A stretch of 64,000 nucleotides of DNA from Hydractinia symbiolongicarpus. Lineage: Eukaryota > Cnidaria > Hydrozoa > Anthoathecata > Hydractiniidae. The notes beneath the pieces were generated by a model. That model ran no database searches. It was given only the letters and a program-made list of their open reading frames with translations, and was not told where the DNA came from. The stretch spans positions 13,888,001 to 13,952,000 of the forward strand of contig NC_079879.1 of assembly GCF_029227915.1 (NCBI RefSeq), given 5' to 3'. This document shows, piece by piece, positions 23,105 through 35,700 of this stretch; the first letter of the stretch is position 1; every line of letters begins with the position of its first letter. Position numbers and translations under genes: made by a program.

Positions 23105-25789
23105 TTTATACAAAGCTGGTTTAAACGATTTAGTGGAGCCTCGTGGTGCAAGAAGAACGTGTTTTTACAGACGCTATGTAAAACCTAGTTAATGGATCTC
23201 CCTTGAAATAACTTTATTACGGTAGCTTATATATACCTAGGCTCATCAGTTAGTATCGTTACGCACAAACGCACATAGTGCGTTCATTTTATCTACCAAT
23301 AAATCCGCGCCATGTTTTAATTTTTATTGTGAAATATTTGCTTTGCTGTGATGTAAATAATTGATGTGTCCGTGTAATTGTTTGTGCAGAACACTTTTCG
23401 CTCTGTGAATTAGCTAAAATGATTTTCTTATATAACACAATAAATTAGGCGTTAAAATTCAGCGATAGTACTAGATTGTAGATGTGATTTGTTTTTTATA
23501 CTTAACTTACAAGCATTGCCATTTTGGACTCTGGTCACAGGTATGGACTAATGTTAATTCAATTTAATGGCAGCAGAATTGTACAAATTATTATAATGTC
23601 TGAAGAGAAAAGAATTAATTTGAACGGAAATTGTATTCATCTTGGCACAACGTGATTTTACCTTTAAAATCCTTTTACAAATTTTTTTACAAAAATATGC
23701 GTTCTTGCAATAGTCATACACCACCAAACAAGCAATTTTCTATTATGGATTCAGCTGAACTATACCAGATAAAAAGAAAAGCCAGCTAATAGAAATGTCA
23801 AATATCACGAGACACGATCCTTCAACTGTTCGTTCAAATTATAGAAAGTTCTAATGTTAGGAAGTTCATCCAACTTTACTAAATTTTGTTATGTGGCAAG
23901 TATCTGTGCATTATCAAATATGTTCTTTGGGGGCTCTAGTGTTATCACTACAACGCACCCTCTCCCCAAATATTTTTTGCCGTCTTCTATCATATCAAAA
24001 AAAATAAAAATCCTGGGGACAGGGTGCACTACATCGTTGCTTCGATAAATTCGTCGCCATAATTATTTGATAGAGCGTTGAATGTAAATAATGAAAATCT
24101 TATAAAATTTGACATTCAAATCCGCGTTTTACAAAATTTTATTTTACTAAGGACTTGGTATACAACACGATTAAATTAAATGTTTAAATAATAGACAGAG
24201 AAAACGCAGAGGGACTGAAAAAAGAACGTTTGAAATACGGAGATGTTCAGTAATTAAGGTTTGAATGTTTCTTGAAGAATTTTTGCATCCTCGTCCCCAG
24301 GGTCTTGTGCCCCCTGAGCCGTTATTACGGAGTGGCCAACAATGACCCTGAAACAGGCTGGTCATGTGATACAAAAATGCCCAGGGGCATTTTTGAAATT
24401 CCAGAGATAATGAGATGCAAATTTGACGCTCGCCTTTAAAAGCAAGATTTAGAAATGGCGGGGGAAAAAGAAACAACATCAAAAAAGAAATGTTTTGGCC
24501 AATGAAAGCAAGATTATCAGAATATTACTGACTTTGCTCTATTGATCTGACTTGGCTTGATTGTTTAATATTGGCAAGCAAAACTGTAGCTGGTCTTTTT
24601 ATCCACTCTAAAAAATAAATCGACCGCCGCCATATTTGTTGTATTCTTGTTTACATAAAACTCCCGCGCGGGTCAGACACAAATTTCTACAGGGCAAAAC
24701 TGTTCATAAATCATTTTTGGATTATAATTATCATAAATTATAAGCGATCATGTGACCAGCCTGTTCCAGGGCCTTTTCGCCGCTATCAACTTCATCAACA
24801 AGGCAAAATGCCCTGGGAACGAGGTTGGAATTTTCGTAATGCCAAATAAATCGTTCGAATTAAGGAGATGTTAGACGGATTATAGGAAGATGAGTTATAG
24901 AGAATCGACTGTAAATCAAAGAAAATTGTTCTTGCTATTAAAATTTATGCCCATCGGGCCGAACCGAATGTCAGAAGAAAGATACAAGATGCCCTGGGGA
25001 TGAGGTTGTACAATTCACACACTTTTCTTTTCTGCGATTGGAAGCTCTGACGAAAAGAAACGTAAAAACATGATAAAGGAAAATAAGGTCCAAAAAAATA
25101 AATTCTGCAAAATTTTTTTCCCGCGTAAATTTGAGCATTTGGTTAAAAATTTTCATCCTCTGTATTCAGTTGAAAGTTACATGGATGTGACTTGAAAAAT
25201 ACAGTATATATAACTTACCTGACTTTAGTTTGCGGTGATTTTTTCTTATTTCCGTTGATTAGCCACAGTTTCTCTTTAAAGATTCGTGATTTTAACGTAA
25301 ATTCCGGCCGTAAATCGTGTCATAATTGTGTAATGCTAAAACCGTTCGCGATCTGCTTCAAATTTTAAGAATTCTATTTAGCTTAATTCACGGCTAGAAG
25401 TTTTTTAGTAAAAACTTTGTTATCTGGTTATTTTTACGTATCTTAATTCGAATCATGGATGGACTTTGTATCATTCTCGAGAAAAATCTTAATAAACTCG
25501 TTCTTAGTATCAAAAGCATTCATGAGGAATATATTTTTTTATTTTACAATTTTTTTCTCAACAAATAGTAATCCCCGCGAAAGAACAAAGCCCACCCCTC
25601 CGACAAACAAGAATTTTTTCCCTCCTGCTGGATCTCCGCGCCTTCTCGAACTCTAATTCGAATATTTGACAAAACATTCGAAAATCAAATTCGAATGTAG
25701 GTAGTAGATATAATACAGACTGAAAAACTTTGCAAAGCGTCTTCTAGACCTGTGAACAGTGAAAATTTTAACCTGATAATATTTAATCT
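23105..25789. other. Intergenic region between the GRK and zinc-finger genes
   Basis: No supported gene. It holds GRK 3' sequence with possible AATAAA-type signals (near 23300 and 23440), several copies of a CCTGGGGAYGAGG motif (near 24005, 24290, 24812, 24992) and the inverted-repeat element listed separately at 24284-24826. Confidence 0.5.
24284..24826. mobile_element. Inverted-repeat element (MITE-like), about 540 bp
   Basis: The left end reads CCTCGTCCCCAGGG and, about 60 bp on, AACAGGCTGGTCATGTGAT. The right end, in reverse complement, reads CCTCGTTCCCAGGG and then AACAGGCTGGTCACATGAT. The arms are thus about 90 bp and imperfect. There is no coding capacity. Other single copies of the end motif occur nearby and at 16555, so the family is repeated in this genome. 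Confidence 0.65.
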
Positions 25790-27983
25790 ATGGATAACGA
25801 AGACGTTTTAACATTAAAGCAACTTTCCTGTGGTGAGTTTCATCGGTTGATTTTCCTGGTTAGGTACAACAATACAAGTTTTCTCAAAAATAAAAATTAT
25901 ACCCTAGCTAGCTATAGCTATATATTTCGTATCTTTAGAATTAAAGGAAACATCTTCGCTCAAAAAGGACGAGAGGTAAATGACTTGTTTATGTAAATGA
26001 CTTGTTTCTTCACAGATGCCTAAGCAACGACTTAAGCCTCGGGTTTCTCGAATTTTTACAAAAATTAAGCCTCGAATGTTCCTTAATGCATTTTTGCATG
26101 TTTGTGATATACACATGCATTAAAACATATTTAAATTTAACATTTAAATCACATTCTTCATTTAAAAACATATTGAACTTGTTCTTTTTCTTTTAAAGAC
26201 TATATATAAAAAAGGAAAAAAGAACCTTCTTTCTATTTTTCCCATTTCTTAACTGTATTGGATACACGCTTTTTATTAAAATAGTGTTTTTTTCGTTTTA
26301 ACAAGAATATTCTTAACTTTTGGACAAAAAGCAACCTAACTTAACTGACAGACCTAGGACAGACAGACAACTAGATTTTGTGTGTAAAAAATACTTTAAT
26401 AAAACTTGAAAAAAGGAATTTTACATCAGTGATAGGATACAAAATCATAGGACTTCATAAACTTGTTGTTGTTTGTTGATTTTTGCTTATTTCCATTTCG
26501 GATGCAAGTAAAATTTTAAGATGGGCATACCTTTAGGGCATACCTTTATTCTTAACTTGGGAGCGGTTTCTTATCAATTACAACGTGTATTTCTTTTCCC
26601 TGTTTAGTAGGAAAAATTAATTATAAAGTTCGTGTACAATTATATCATAGCTGCGAAGAAGATGTCAGCCTATCTAAAAACGCATTCGAAAAACTCATTT
26701 CTTTGGACAGTCTCTCAACGATATCCAGCCCAGTTAAAATAAACTGCTCGCGTATGGGTTGTGAAACACCCTTAACAAAACTTCTAGAAACATTTTCCCC
26801 GTCAGCTATAAAGTACATGGAAAAACAAGAAAACAATTGTGAAAATAGCAACATAATCAATGTTGTTGAATCGATTTCTTCTTTAACTGCTACAAGAAGT
26901 TTGGATAACCCAATGCTGAATAATCTTGAACAGCAATCTAAGATAGGCAACTATTACCCAGGGAGTATGCTTGCTGGTGCGCCTCACACAACAGACAGCT
27001 TGCCACAACTTGAATCATACTTGAATACATATCACGAAATGGACAGACATGGTGAGCAAAATGCGTATCAAGACGAATTGATAAGTAGTTCAGAGCAAGA
27101 TGCCTGGGAACCATCAATGCTTTCAGATAACATCTTACCTCCCGTTATGTTGTCGAGTTACGACGAAATGGCGCTACTGCAGCAACAATTAATGGCTACA
27201 AATGGTGGTATGCAGCAATATGTATTGCCAATATTCTTTCAACCATTTATGATGAACGAAAGTGTAAACAAATCGAGGGAAATCTTCGAAAAGCAGATTT
27301 TGAACAAAGAAAAGACGGACGACGATGCAGGGAACGAAGCAGTTGATCAACGTGTGCCCAATCCGTACCAAAATAACTGGCTGTCAATGGCAAGTACTGA
27401 TGAGGAACTGATGAGAAAATGTAAACTTACACTGGGCGTCAACATAAACGGCGAGAGAAAAACAGACGCAAGTGTTGACAACATGAAATATCTTGAGGAG
27501 GCTGCTGCTAAACTGTTGCAAACTGACGGAATTCCAAAATGTGCAAAACCAACTAATTTTGGAAAACACGAGTGTAATATTTGCCACCGAAGGTTTCAAC
27601 GGCAATATACATTAAAAACGCATCGAAGAATACATTCTGGACATAGACCGTTTAAATGCGAATTTTGTGACATGGCGTTCAAACAGTCAGGAACTAAGCT
27701 CAACCATGTTCGTGCTATTCATACAAAACAGAGACCTTTTAAATGTGTTTACTGTGGGAAATCATTCTCGCACAAATCTTCTATCACTGTGCATACACGT
27801 ATCCACACAAACGAAAAGCCGTACCAATGCGAGCACTGTGGAAGGCGTTTTACCGATCGTGCCACCTATACGAAACACCAAGTCATTCATTCCGGCGAAA
27901 AACCGTTTACTTGTCCCGCTTGCAACAAAACTTTTTCTCAAAAGTCTAATTTAAAGCGGCATTTTATTAATGTACATCAGTAA
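25790..27983 (+). CDS. C2H2 zinc-finger protein with five C-terminal fingers, two exons
   Basis: Exon 1 (25790-25832) encodes MDNEDVLTLKQLSC. After a GT-AG intron, exon 2 (26608-27983) continues in phase as VGKINYKVRVQLYHS..., giving 472 residues. The first 340 residues are low in known domains and rich in Asn, Ser and Gln. Five tandem C2H2 fingers close the protein, beginning CNICHRRFQRQYTLKTHRRI, CEFCDMAF, CVYCGKSFSHKSSITVHTRI, CEHCGRRFTDRATYTKHQVI and CPACNKTFSQKSNLKRHFIN. Linkers of the type HTNEKPYQ and HSGEKPFT link fingers 3-5. It is probably a nuclear sequence-specific DNA-binding regulator. I cannot assign an ortholog. The exon 1 join is inferred from phase and splice signals. Confidence 0.88.
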
Positions 27984-28796
27984 AAAACAATTTCTGCGAC
28001 AAGACTGGATTTTCGAAACTTGTCAATATCCATCTCATACCTAATTGTTTTATTTTTCGAAGTTAGTTTCTTTTTGTTTTTTTATATAGTTGCAAAAATT
28101 TGAGAGAAAATTGTACGAAGATGGATATACCTTGTTTTCTTGTTTGTTTTTCTGTATTATGAATGTTATTTTATTCGGCGGAGGGTAATTTTTGTGATTC
28201 TTGTGTAACTAACAGATCGGAAACCAGATTACTTAAATATTTTCGGATAAAAATATTTTAGAGGGTTTTTTGCCCTATTTCAGACTTTTCTTTGGTGGAA
28301 AGGAAATAGAGTTATACCCCTCTTTAGCGTTAAGAAAGAGCATTATTGTTCTAGTTTGGAATTGTCGCACGCGACTAATTTCTACTGTTCTCGAACATTT
28401 GTTCTAGGCGATGGCGTATTATATTGGAATTGAGACTCCAGCTCACCAGAGTAATAATTTTCACGTGCAATTCGCAAAAATCGATCTGAAGTTTTTTGAT
28501 ACACTTGGCGACATGGAAAAAGGTCACTCCTCAGCTCTTACGTGCGGAATTTTTAAATAGAACATTCTCAAAATTTACACACGCGAAATTATTAAAAACT
28601 AGTCGTTAGTCCGCGGAAAATACCACGGGTTCACCCGTTGTCAGACATGATTTTCGCCTTCTGTTCAATCCCAGGCTTCGCTATTTCATGCAGTAATAGT
28701 ACAAAGTAATGCTGTGGCAACCATTTTAAACAGAATACAGCACTAGATAGAGATTATTGAAGATATTATTTCGGTTTGTCTGTTCAGTATTCATAT
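27984..28796. other. Zinc-finger gene 3' flank and repeat-like DNA
   Basis: No supported gene. A hairpin-like motif near 28612-28640 (CGCGGAAAATACCACGGG then TTCACCCG) resembles one near 43175-43205, so it is a dispersed repeat fragment. Confidence 0.4.
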
Positions 28797-29433
28797 TACT
28801 GTGGAAAGTTTATCATTTCTTGAACATGATAGTTTAGTAGGCGACGTTTCGGGAGATCCTTCTCCCATCATCGGGCAAAGTAAAATGATGTTGCGCATGT
28901 ATTTATATAATTGCAGAGGATCGAAATTCATAAAAATTAACCAATCAGAAACGAGCTGATAATTACAGTTAATTACGGTAATTAACATTTTCGGACCTGG
29001 ATGTAGGTAACTACTTCTTCTGTAGGGCTGGTAACCAAATCTCAGGAAGTTGATACGAGATGCTGTTTATGTGTTTGTTACGTTCTACACTGTTGATGGT
29101 TTCTTTACGGCCAGGAAGATTAAAGAAACCATCAACAGTGTAGAACGTAACAAACACATAAACAGCATCTCGTATCAACTTCCTGAGATTTGGTTACCAG
29201 CCCTACAGAAGAAGTAGTTACCTACATCCAGGTCCGAAAATGTTAATTACCGTAATTAACTGTAATTATCAGCTCGTTTCTGATTGGTTAATTTTTTTAT
29301 GAATTTCGATCCTCTGCAATTATATAAATACATGCGCAACATCATTTTACTTTGCCCGATGATGGGAGAAGGATCTCCCGAAACGTCGCCTACTAAACTA
29401 TCATGTTCAAGAAATGATAAACTTTCCACAGTA
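28797..29433. repeat. Long near-perfect inverted repeat (arms about 312 bp, 12-bp spacer)
   Basis: Positions 28797-29108 are the reverse complement of 29121-29433 with very few differences. The outer ends are TACTGTGGAAAGT and ACTTTCCACAGTA. The centre is GGTTTCTTTA, 12 bp, TAAAGAAACC. The 12-mer ACTAGATAGAGA occurs both just outside the right end (29433) and at about 28742, and may be a target duplication. Each arm has a hairpin with the flanks CCGATGATGGGAG and CTCCCGAAACGTC. It is a foldback element, possibly paired inverted long terminal units of a Penelope-like element. Confidence 0.85.
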
Positions 29434-29728
29434 CTAGATAGAGAATTGTCGTTTGGGAAATAAATTGCACATTTGGAGGGTACAAACTAAGGTTCGAATT
29501 TACTGTCAAGTGGGGTTGCAAACAAAATAACAAAATATGCTACATTCAGCGATCTATTTTCGTATGTAAAACAGTATCTAAGATATAGGCAGAACAGGTT
29601 TTAACTTGAGTGTGGACCGTTAATTATTTCCTAACAATACACACGTTACGTGCCAACTTTCCTATGTATAAAATTTTTATTTACAAAAATATTTTAGTGG
29701 ATTTTGTACATCTTCAAGTTAATCGCTG

Positions 29729-32700
29729 TCAATCGCCTGAAACTTTCTTAATAAGATCGTCGCATATTTGAGCAAATTCAGCATTTTCTCGAGTCTAAAA
29801 AGTAAATGTAACAAATTTAACAAATGTAACAAATTACGTTTTTAACTTTTGATCACACATATTTTACACGCAAGGCTCGGGGAAAACTTAAAACTCGACA
29901 ACTTAAGACTGAATTTGAAATTTAAAACCTCTATGCTATTACGTGTAAGTGCTCCCACATATTTTTAAACAACCTTCATTAAGAACATTAAAAGCAGGAT
30001 GAATCTAAATGGTATATTTCATAAAACAAACAAGACGAACGTACCTTTTGTTGTACCTCCTGTTCCAAACTGTTGATGCGACTTTGCGCTTTCTTCAATC
30101 CAGCCTGCAAGCCCGCTAAATCTATTTCTTTTTGTTTTCGAACTTTATTAATTTCCACATTTGCACTAAAAACACCAGAAAAATCCCTACAAAAATGCAA
30201 TACATTAAAAATATTGTCCACAGGTAATTAGATTCTACTTACGCTTCGATTTTATCAGCTGCATGATGCTTTAATTTTTGGTATCTTTCTTCGGAAAGTT
30301 TCAATTTGTTTTGGAACTCATTTAGTGACGATTTCAAGTTATCTTCGTTCTGCTTGTAAGTGTCTATGGCAAGTTTCAACTTTTCTATGCGTTTGTAGGC
30401 ATCCACTAAATTTGTTTCGGCGCTGTGTAAATCTTGTTGAAGCTGTACAAAATCGCAATAAATAAGTAAATCCAAAAACGCGTCAAATTTGACGACAAAG
30501 AACATGAAGAACGTTGGGTGTGTTACCTGTTCTTTTGCGCGGACTGTTTCTGACAAAGTTTCTTCATTAAACATGTGATTGTGATGCGAATTTTCTAGAA
30601 AAGATAAGTTTTTTTACAATGCGAGTAGATTGAGATTTATTTGTTCTCAATAATACAGATTGGATTCTGTCTATATCCAAAATTGACTTTCAATTTCATG
30701 CGAATCAATTCACCGTTCCCATAAATAGTGAGATGCGTAATGCATTGTGGTACTTGAAGTCAAGAAAAAAAGCCGAAATCGTTTTGTCACGAAATAATTA
30801 TCTCCATGATCATAGCTCTTTGTAAAAAGTTTATCTCTGTAATAGATTAATCAAGTGTTTAACAAAACAAAGTAGAAAAAGGCTTATTTGAGGGAAGGAT
30901 AGTGAAACGACAACTTATAATGGATACTAATGAAGATTTAAGTATATTTTTTACGGATAATGATACTGCCCTTAAGTATAGCTTTTGTCACAGCTCTGGC
31001 ACGGTATCAAGGCCAGTTCAGAGAAATTTCAAATCAGGAAATTGAAAGAGACAAAGAAGAGGAACTGACCTGTAGTATAAAAGAATGGTCCAAAGACTTA
31101 TTTCTTTTGCCTGCCATTTCTCACAAAAAACTACAAAAGTATATGGTAGAAGATACTTTAGTAGTGGATAATAAATCTAGAGGGGCAATTAAGCACAAAA
31201 TTCTGGGATACAGATTGTTTAAAGAGCATTTCGTAAAGAAGGTCAGAGTAAAACCACATATTATTGCAAATACAAGTTTGTTTATTGTTAAATGCCTGGT
31301 AACAGCCCCCATGAAAAAAATTCAATACAGCGTGTACATTCACCTTTGTCAAAAATCTGGAGATGTTTTATATGTTAAATAAATGCAACTGCAAAGCTGG
31401 AGCAGGGGGTTGTTGTAAGCATGTCGCTGCAGTACTTTACCAGCTTGTAGATTACAGGGAACTAGAACTGAAAAGTGTTCCTGATGATAAAGTATGTACA
31501 GATGTTTTGCAACAGTGGCGTGTACCTGGTGAATACATATTACAGAATACATATTAATGAATTCATTGAAAACTTTAATTTTGATATTGAAAGTACCCTG
31601 CTGACAGAGTCTAATCTTAATTTCGTGAAAAATCATTTAAACGTAACATGCAAAGAAATAAGACTATTGAAGAGAAAACGATAGAGTAATCTAATAGCAA
31701 AGCTTGGTTTGCAGAACGAAAAAAAAGGTTAACTGCATCTAATTTTGGAAGTGTAATAAATAGGCGTAAAGGGGTCTTTCCAACTTCATTGTTGAAAAAG
31801 ATTTTGTGTCAAAATAAGTCTTTTTTTTTCAGAAGCCTGTAATTATGGAATTTCTACGGAAAGTATTGCAGTTAAAAAATATGAATTAGGAAAAGAAGTT
31901 TTTTATAAATCCTAAATGGCCTTGGTTGGGTTGCAGTCCAGATGGAATTGTTAGCGAAACAAAAGCAATTGAAGTTAAATGCCCTTTTTCAAAAAAAGAT
32001 TTGAAGAGCCCAAACTTAAACGGAATCACATATATTATATTCAGTGCCAAGGTGTCATGACTGTAATTAGTGAATTGGATTTTATAGTTCATACTGAAAA
32101 TTTATGTCAACAGTCTATTATAACACGTGTTGTGGGATATAAATCTTTAAAACATTTTGGCATTGTCTCTGCTACTGTTTTTTTTGAAGCCCATATAGGA
32201 TGTATTCCCAGTTGACTGTGCAAAAAGCCTATCCAAGTAATGAATATTCGACTTACATTACTAGTGGACATGTTAAATCGAATTGCCATATCTTCAATAG
32301 GAAATCCACAGCGAAGTCTAATAAGAATCATAAAAAATTCTGTTTCAGCTGTTGTAGCTCTCGATCGCTCACGTTTACCATTATAGGTATTGTGTTTTCA
32401 ATGTTAGTATTTAATCCCCAGTATATTAGAGAGTCAGCAGCTGGTTGTAAATATTCAAGTACAAGTTTAAACATTTGGTAGCTTTTAAAACCAGTGTAAA
32501 ATTTACAATGTGCAGTGTTGTGTTTAAATCTGTCCACTGTAAATTTATTTTCATCAACTTCTGTTTGTAAAGAATTTATCTCTGCTAATAATGAGTTTTC
32601 TTTTTTTTGTTATTTCAACTTTCATATTAGCTATGGTGCCTTCCAATTTTTGAATCTCTTGCTGTAATAACTCTTCTACAGTCAGCTCAGGATCTTTAGG

Positions 32701-35700
32701 TTTTTCAGGGGAAGGAAGCTTTCTTTTTAAACCAAGACTAGTCATGGTGTTTCTTTTTTAACCGGTGTAGGTGCTATAGTTTTTGGTACAATCGTTGGAA
32801 TATTGTTCATGTACGTTTTTTAACCACCTTCAAAATGAGCAGAGCATACTCTATGGCCTGATATTAGTTTAAAGTTTTTTCTACTTATTTTTGAAAGCCA
32901 CGTCTTTCTTAAGCCTCTTCTTTTGGAATAACGTAAAATGACAATTCTCTGTTTCTTTTTGAGTTGTTGTAACATAGAGGTACACAACATGTAATTTCTC
33001 CCCCAGCTGTAGCGTTTGTTCTTGAAGTTTCCGGCAAATTCCCAATGTTTGTAGCATTCTCTACGGTAAAATCTGTAGATAAATTGTCTAAGGAAACTTC
33101 GATGTTGTATGGTGAAGTAAAGCTTTGAAAAAAGCTGGTTTTAGGTGTTGAACAAGCTGATAAAATATCTGTATTAAGCGTTTTTTCTCCTGACGCCTCC
33201 ATGATTGTTTATGTTTTTGACTACATTTACCACAATGCATTGCAAGGAAAGCCTAAACAAACTGATGTGTTACCTGTAAGCTCGACAATTGTTTTCTCGT
33301 ATTGTGCGACTACTTGTTTCATGTCAACATTCTCCTTTCGAAGACACTCCATTTTTTCTCGATGGTCTTGTTCCAACAATTCGCGCATAGCAATCTCCTC
33401 CTTAATCTGAAATTAAACATGCATTATAAGCCAGAACGACATACGTACTAACTTGATATTTAGTATATAATGTCCTTTTTCACGGTTTATAGAAACCATA
33501 CCTTGCATTCAAGTTCATCATACTTTTTTTGCCAATCACTTTCTCGCGCTCTCACAACTTCATCAAGATCACTTTGCGTGTAAAGCAATGGCTAGAAAAA
33601 TAAAAAGAAATAAAAATATATTACACTTACTGAAACAAAATTACAATGATCATACCGAACAAATTAGGTGTTACTCAATGAGTTGAAAACTCACAGGGCA
33701 CAGTTCGTGAGAATAAAAATTGTTATTTCCTTCTAAAAATAATTACAATTGGCCGTTCATCCATCTCACTAATTTCTGCAATGGTTTGTTTAACGTTGAA
33801 TTTTCTTTTATTATATCTGATGACGACGAATAAACTAAACCCATGGTGTTTTAAATTTTGAAACGCCTCCGTGTGTTCCCCTACGTTCGATTTAACAATT
33901 CGAATGTTACAAAAACATTCGATGTTGCGCAATATATTCAACAGCAGATTATCAATTATCAGGCAAAGATGGATACATCTGTTCGCGAGCAACTCGAATC
34001 ATTAAATTCATTCATTCTCAAAATGAAAAGCACGATTCACAAGTTAAATATAAAAGCAGCTCAATTCGACATCGACGTCATATCACTTCATGATCCAGCC
34101 AAGCAAAAGCAGATGGAAGAAAGAAAACAATTATGCATGAACTGTTACGAAACTTGCAGCACGAGAATGTACAATTACTCGTTTGAAAATGAAAATAAGA
34201 ACAAATTAGAAGTACAAGTAATGAACTGCACAGAAGAATAAAAATACTTTTTAAAACGCACAACAGTTGTAATTAAAACAGTTTTATACCGTTATGCAAT
34301 GTTTTTTATTCACCCTTCTAAAGGGTTGAATTTATAATTCGTCAAACATTAACATATTGTTGTGTTGTTGTTGTTTCACTATTTCATTAGGTCTCACCGA
34401 GAAACAAGCGTCTAAAATAATATCTAAATATGGGAGTTCTTTCTTCACCCAATGACAAGGATACGAAGCTACAAAATGAACTTCAGTAACCGACAAGTTA
34501 ACGAGTAATTACGGATGCAGTTTTGGTTACTAAACATGCTAATTAAAGCACCAGAGATAGAGATTAACTTAATTATAGAACAATGTCAGGATACAAAAAG
34601 AAAAAATTGCTAATTAGCTAAAATATTATTTAACGAACAAAAAAATGTGAAATAATTTTACTTTTTTTAAACTCCTAGTTGCTATTTAGATGTTAATATC
34701 CGACCTATTTTTTTACTGTTTGACTTCCTCCAAACCCTTAACCACTTACATCAGTGACGAGTGAGTACATGGTTTTGTGGCTTATGTCTGCCGACATATT
34801 GCTTGTACCATTCAAATCCACGGAACTATTCTTCGTCCAAATTACTGTTTCTTGTGTTTCCAACTGAAACGTAGAGTTTCTCAAAACTTCTTTTTTTGTT
34901 AAATTTTCACTTCCTTCAGGAGTTTTTCGATCACAGCCAGCCACAGACTGACGGGGCAAAGAAACAACTTGCGTTTCTTGAACAGACTGACTGCTAAATT
35001 CAGTTAGTTCCAAACCTTCTGACTTCGCTCGTATATCGTCACTAGGTTCTATAAAATGTAACCTCGTCAAGCTTGCCTTCGATTTATCAATTATCAAACC
35101 TTTCGATGACTTGAAAGTTTCACCGACACCAACAGCGTTCTCCGACAAAATTATATCCTTACTGCTTGATAATAACTCACTTTTCTCTGAGCACTTCTGA
35201 ATAAAAATATTTTCTCTTTCCGGTGATTTTGTCTTACTCGAATTTTTATTCACGTCGTCGAGTTGAACAGTCTTCTGATCACTAGTTTTCTTCTTAGAAC
35301 ACAGACCACAAAACAAACACTTTATTATATCGAGGCAACAATGACTTTTGTCTTGATTACTATTTATTTTATTTAGCTGTTCCTCAATGTTATTAGATGC
35401 AACTAACGCTTTTCTGCCTTCATCATTCATCTTAATAAGTTTCCACCAACTAATTAAAACATACAAAAAATATGTATAACAGGATTAAATAAAATCTTTT
35501 TTCTTGAATACAAAAAAGCCTTTCTTAGCAAGCAAAGAATTAAAAACAATTTTATAATAGCTGCGGTGCTTCGATTATATCGCTCAGGTATTATATACTT
35601 ATTATATTTATGTCAGTGTTTTCTTGTTCACGATGCATAGAAATCAATGAGTCGAAGTAAAAGTATGAACGATGCACAGAAACAGACGATGTGTACAATG

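Larger units (their letters stand above)
30742..33238. mobile_element. ISL2EU-type DNA transposon in a TACC intron, decayed
   Basis: Ends are inverted: left GCATTGTGGTACTTGAAGTC, right complement GCATTGTGGTAAATGTAGTC. They are flanked by a 2-bp AT duplication (30740-30741 and 33239-33240). Inside are a YqaJ-type nuclease frame on plus and a THAP-type transposase frame on minus, the gene pair known for ISL2EU elements. All frames are broken. The right end is only 35 bp from the TACC splice donor at 33274. Confidence 0.85.

Noticed and set aside
29354-29389. Active hammerhead ribozyme
   Set aside because: The first core reads CCGATGA, not CTGATGA, and I could not form a convincing stem I by eye. 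It is kept only as a resemblance.
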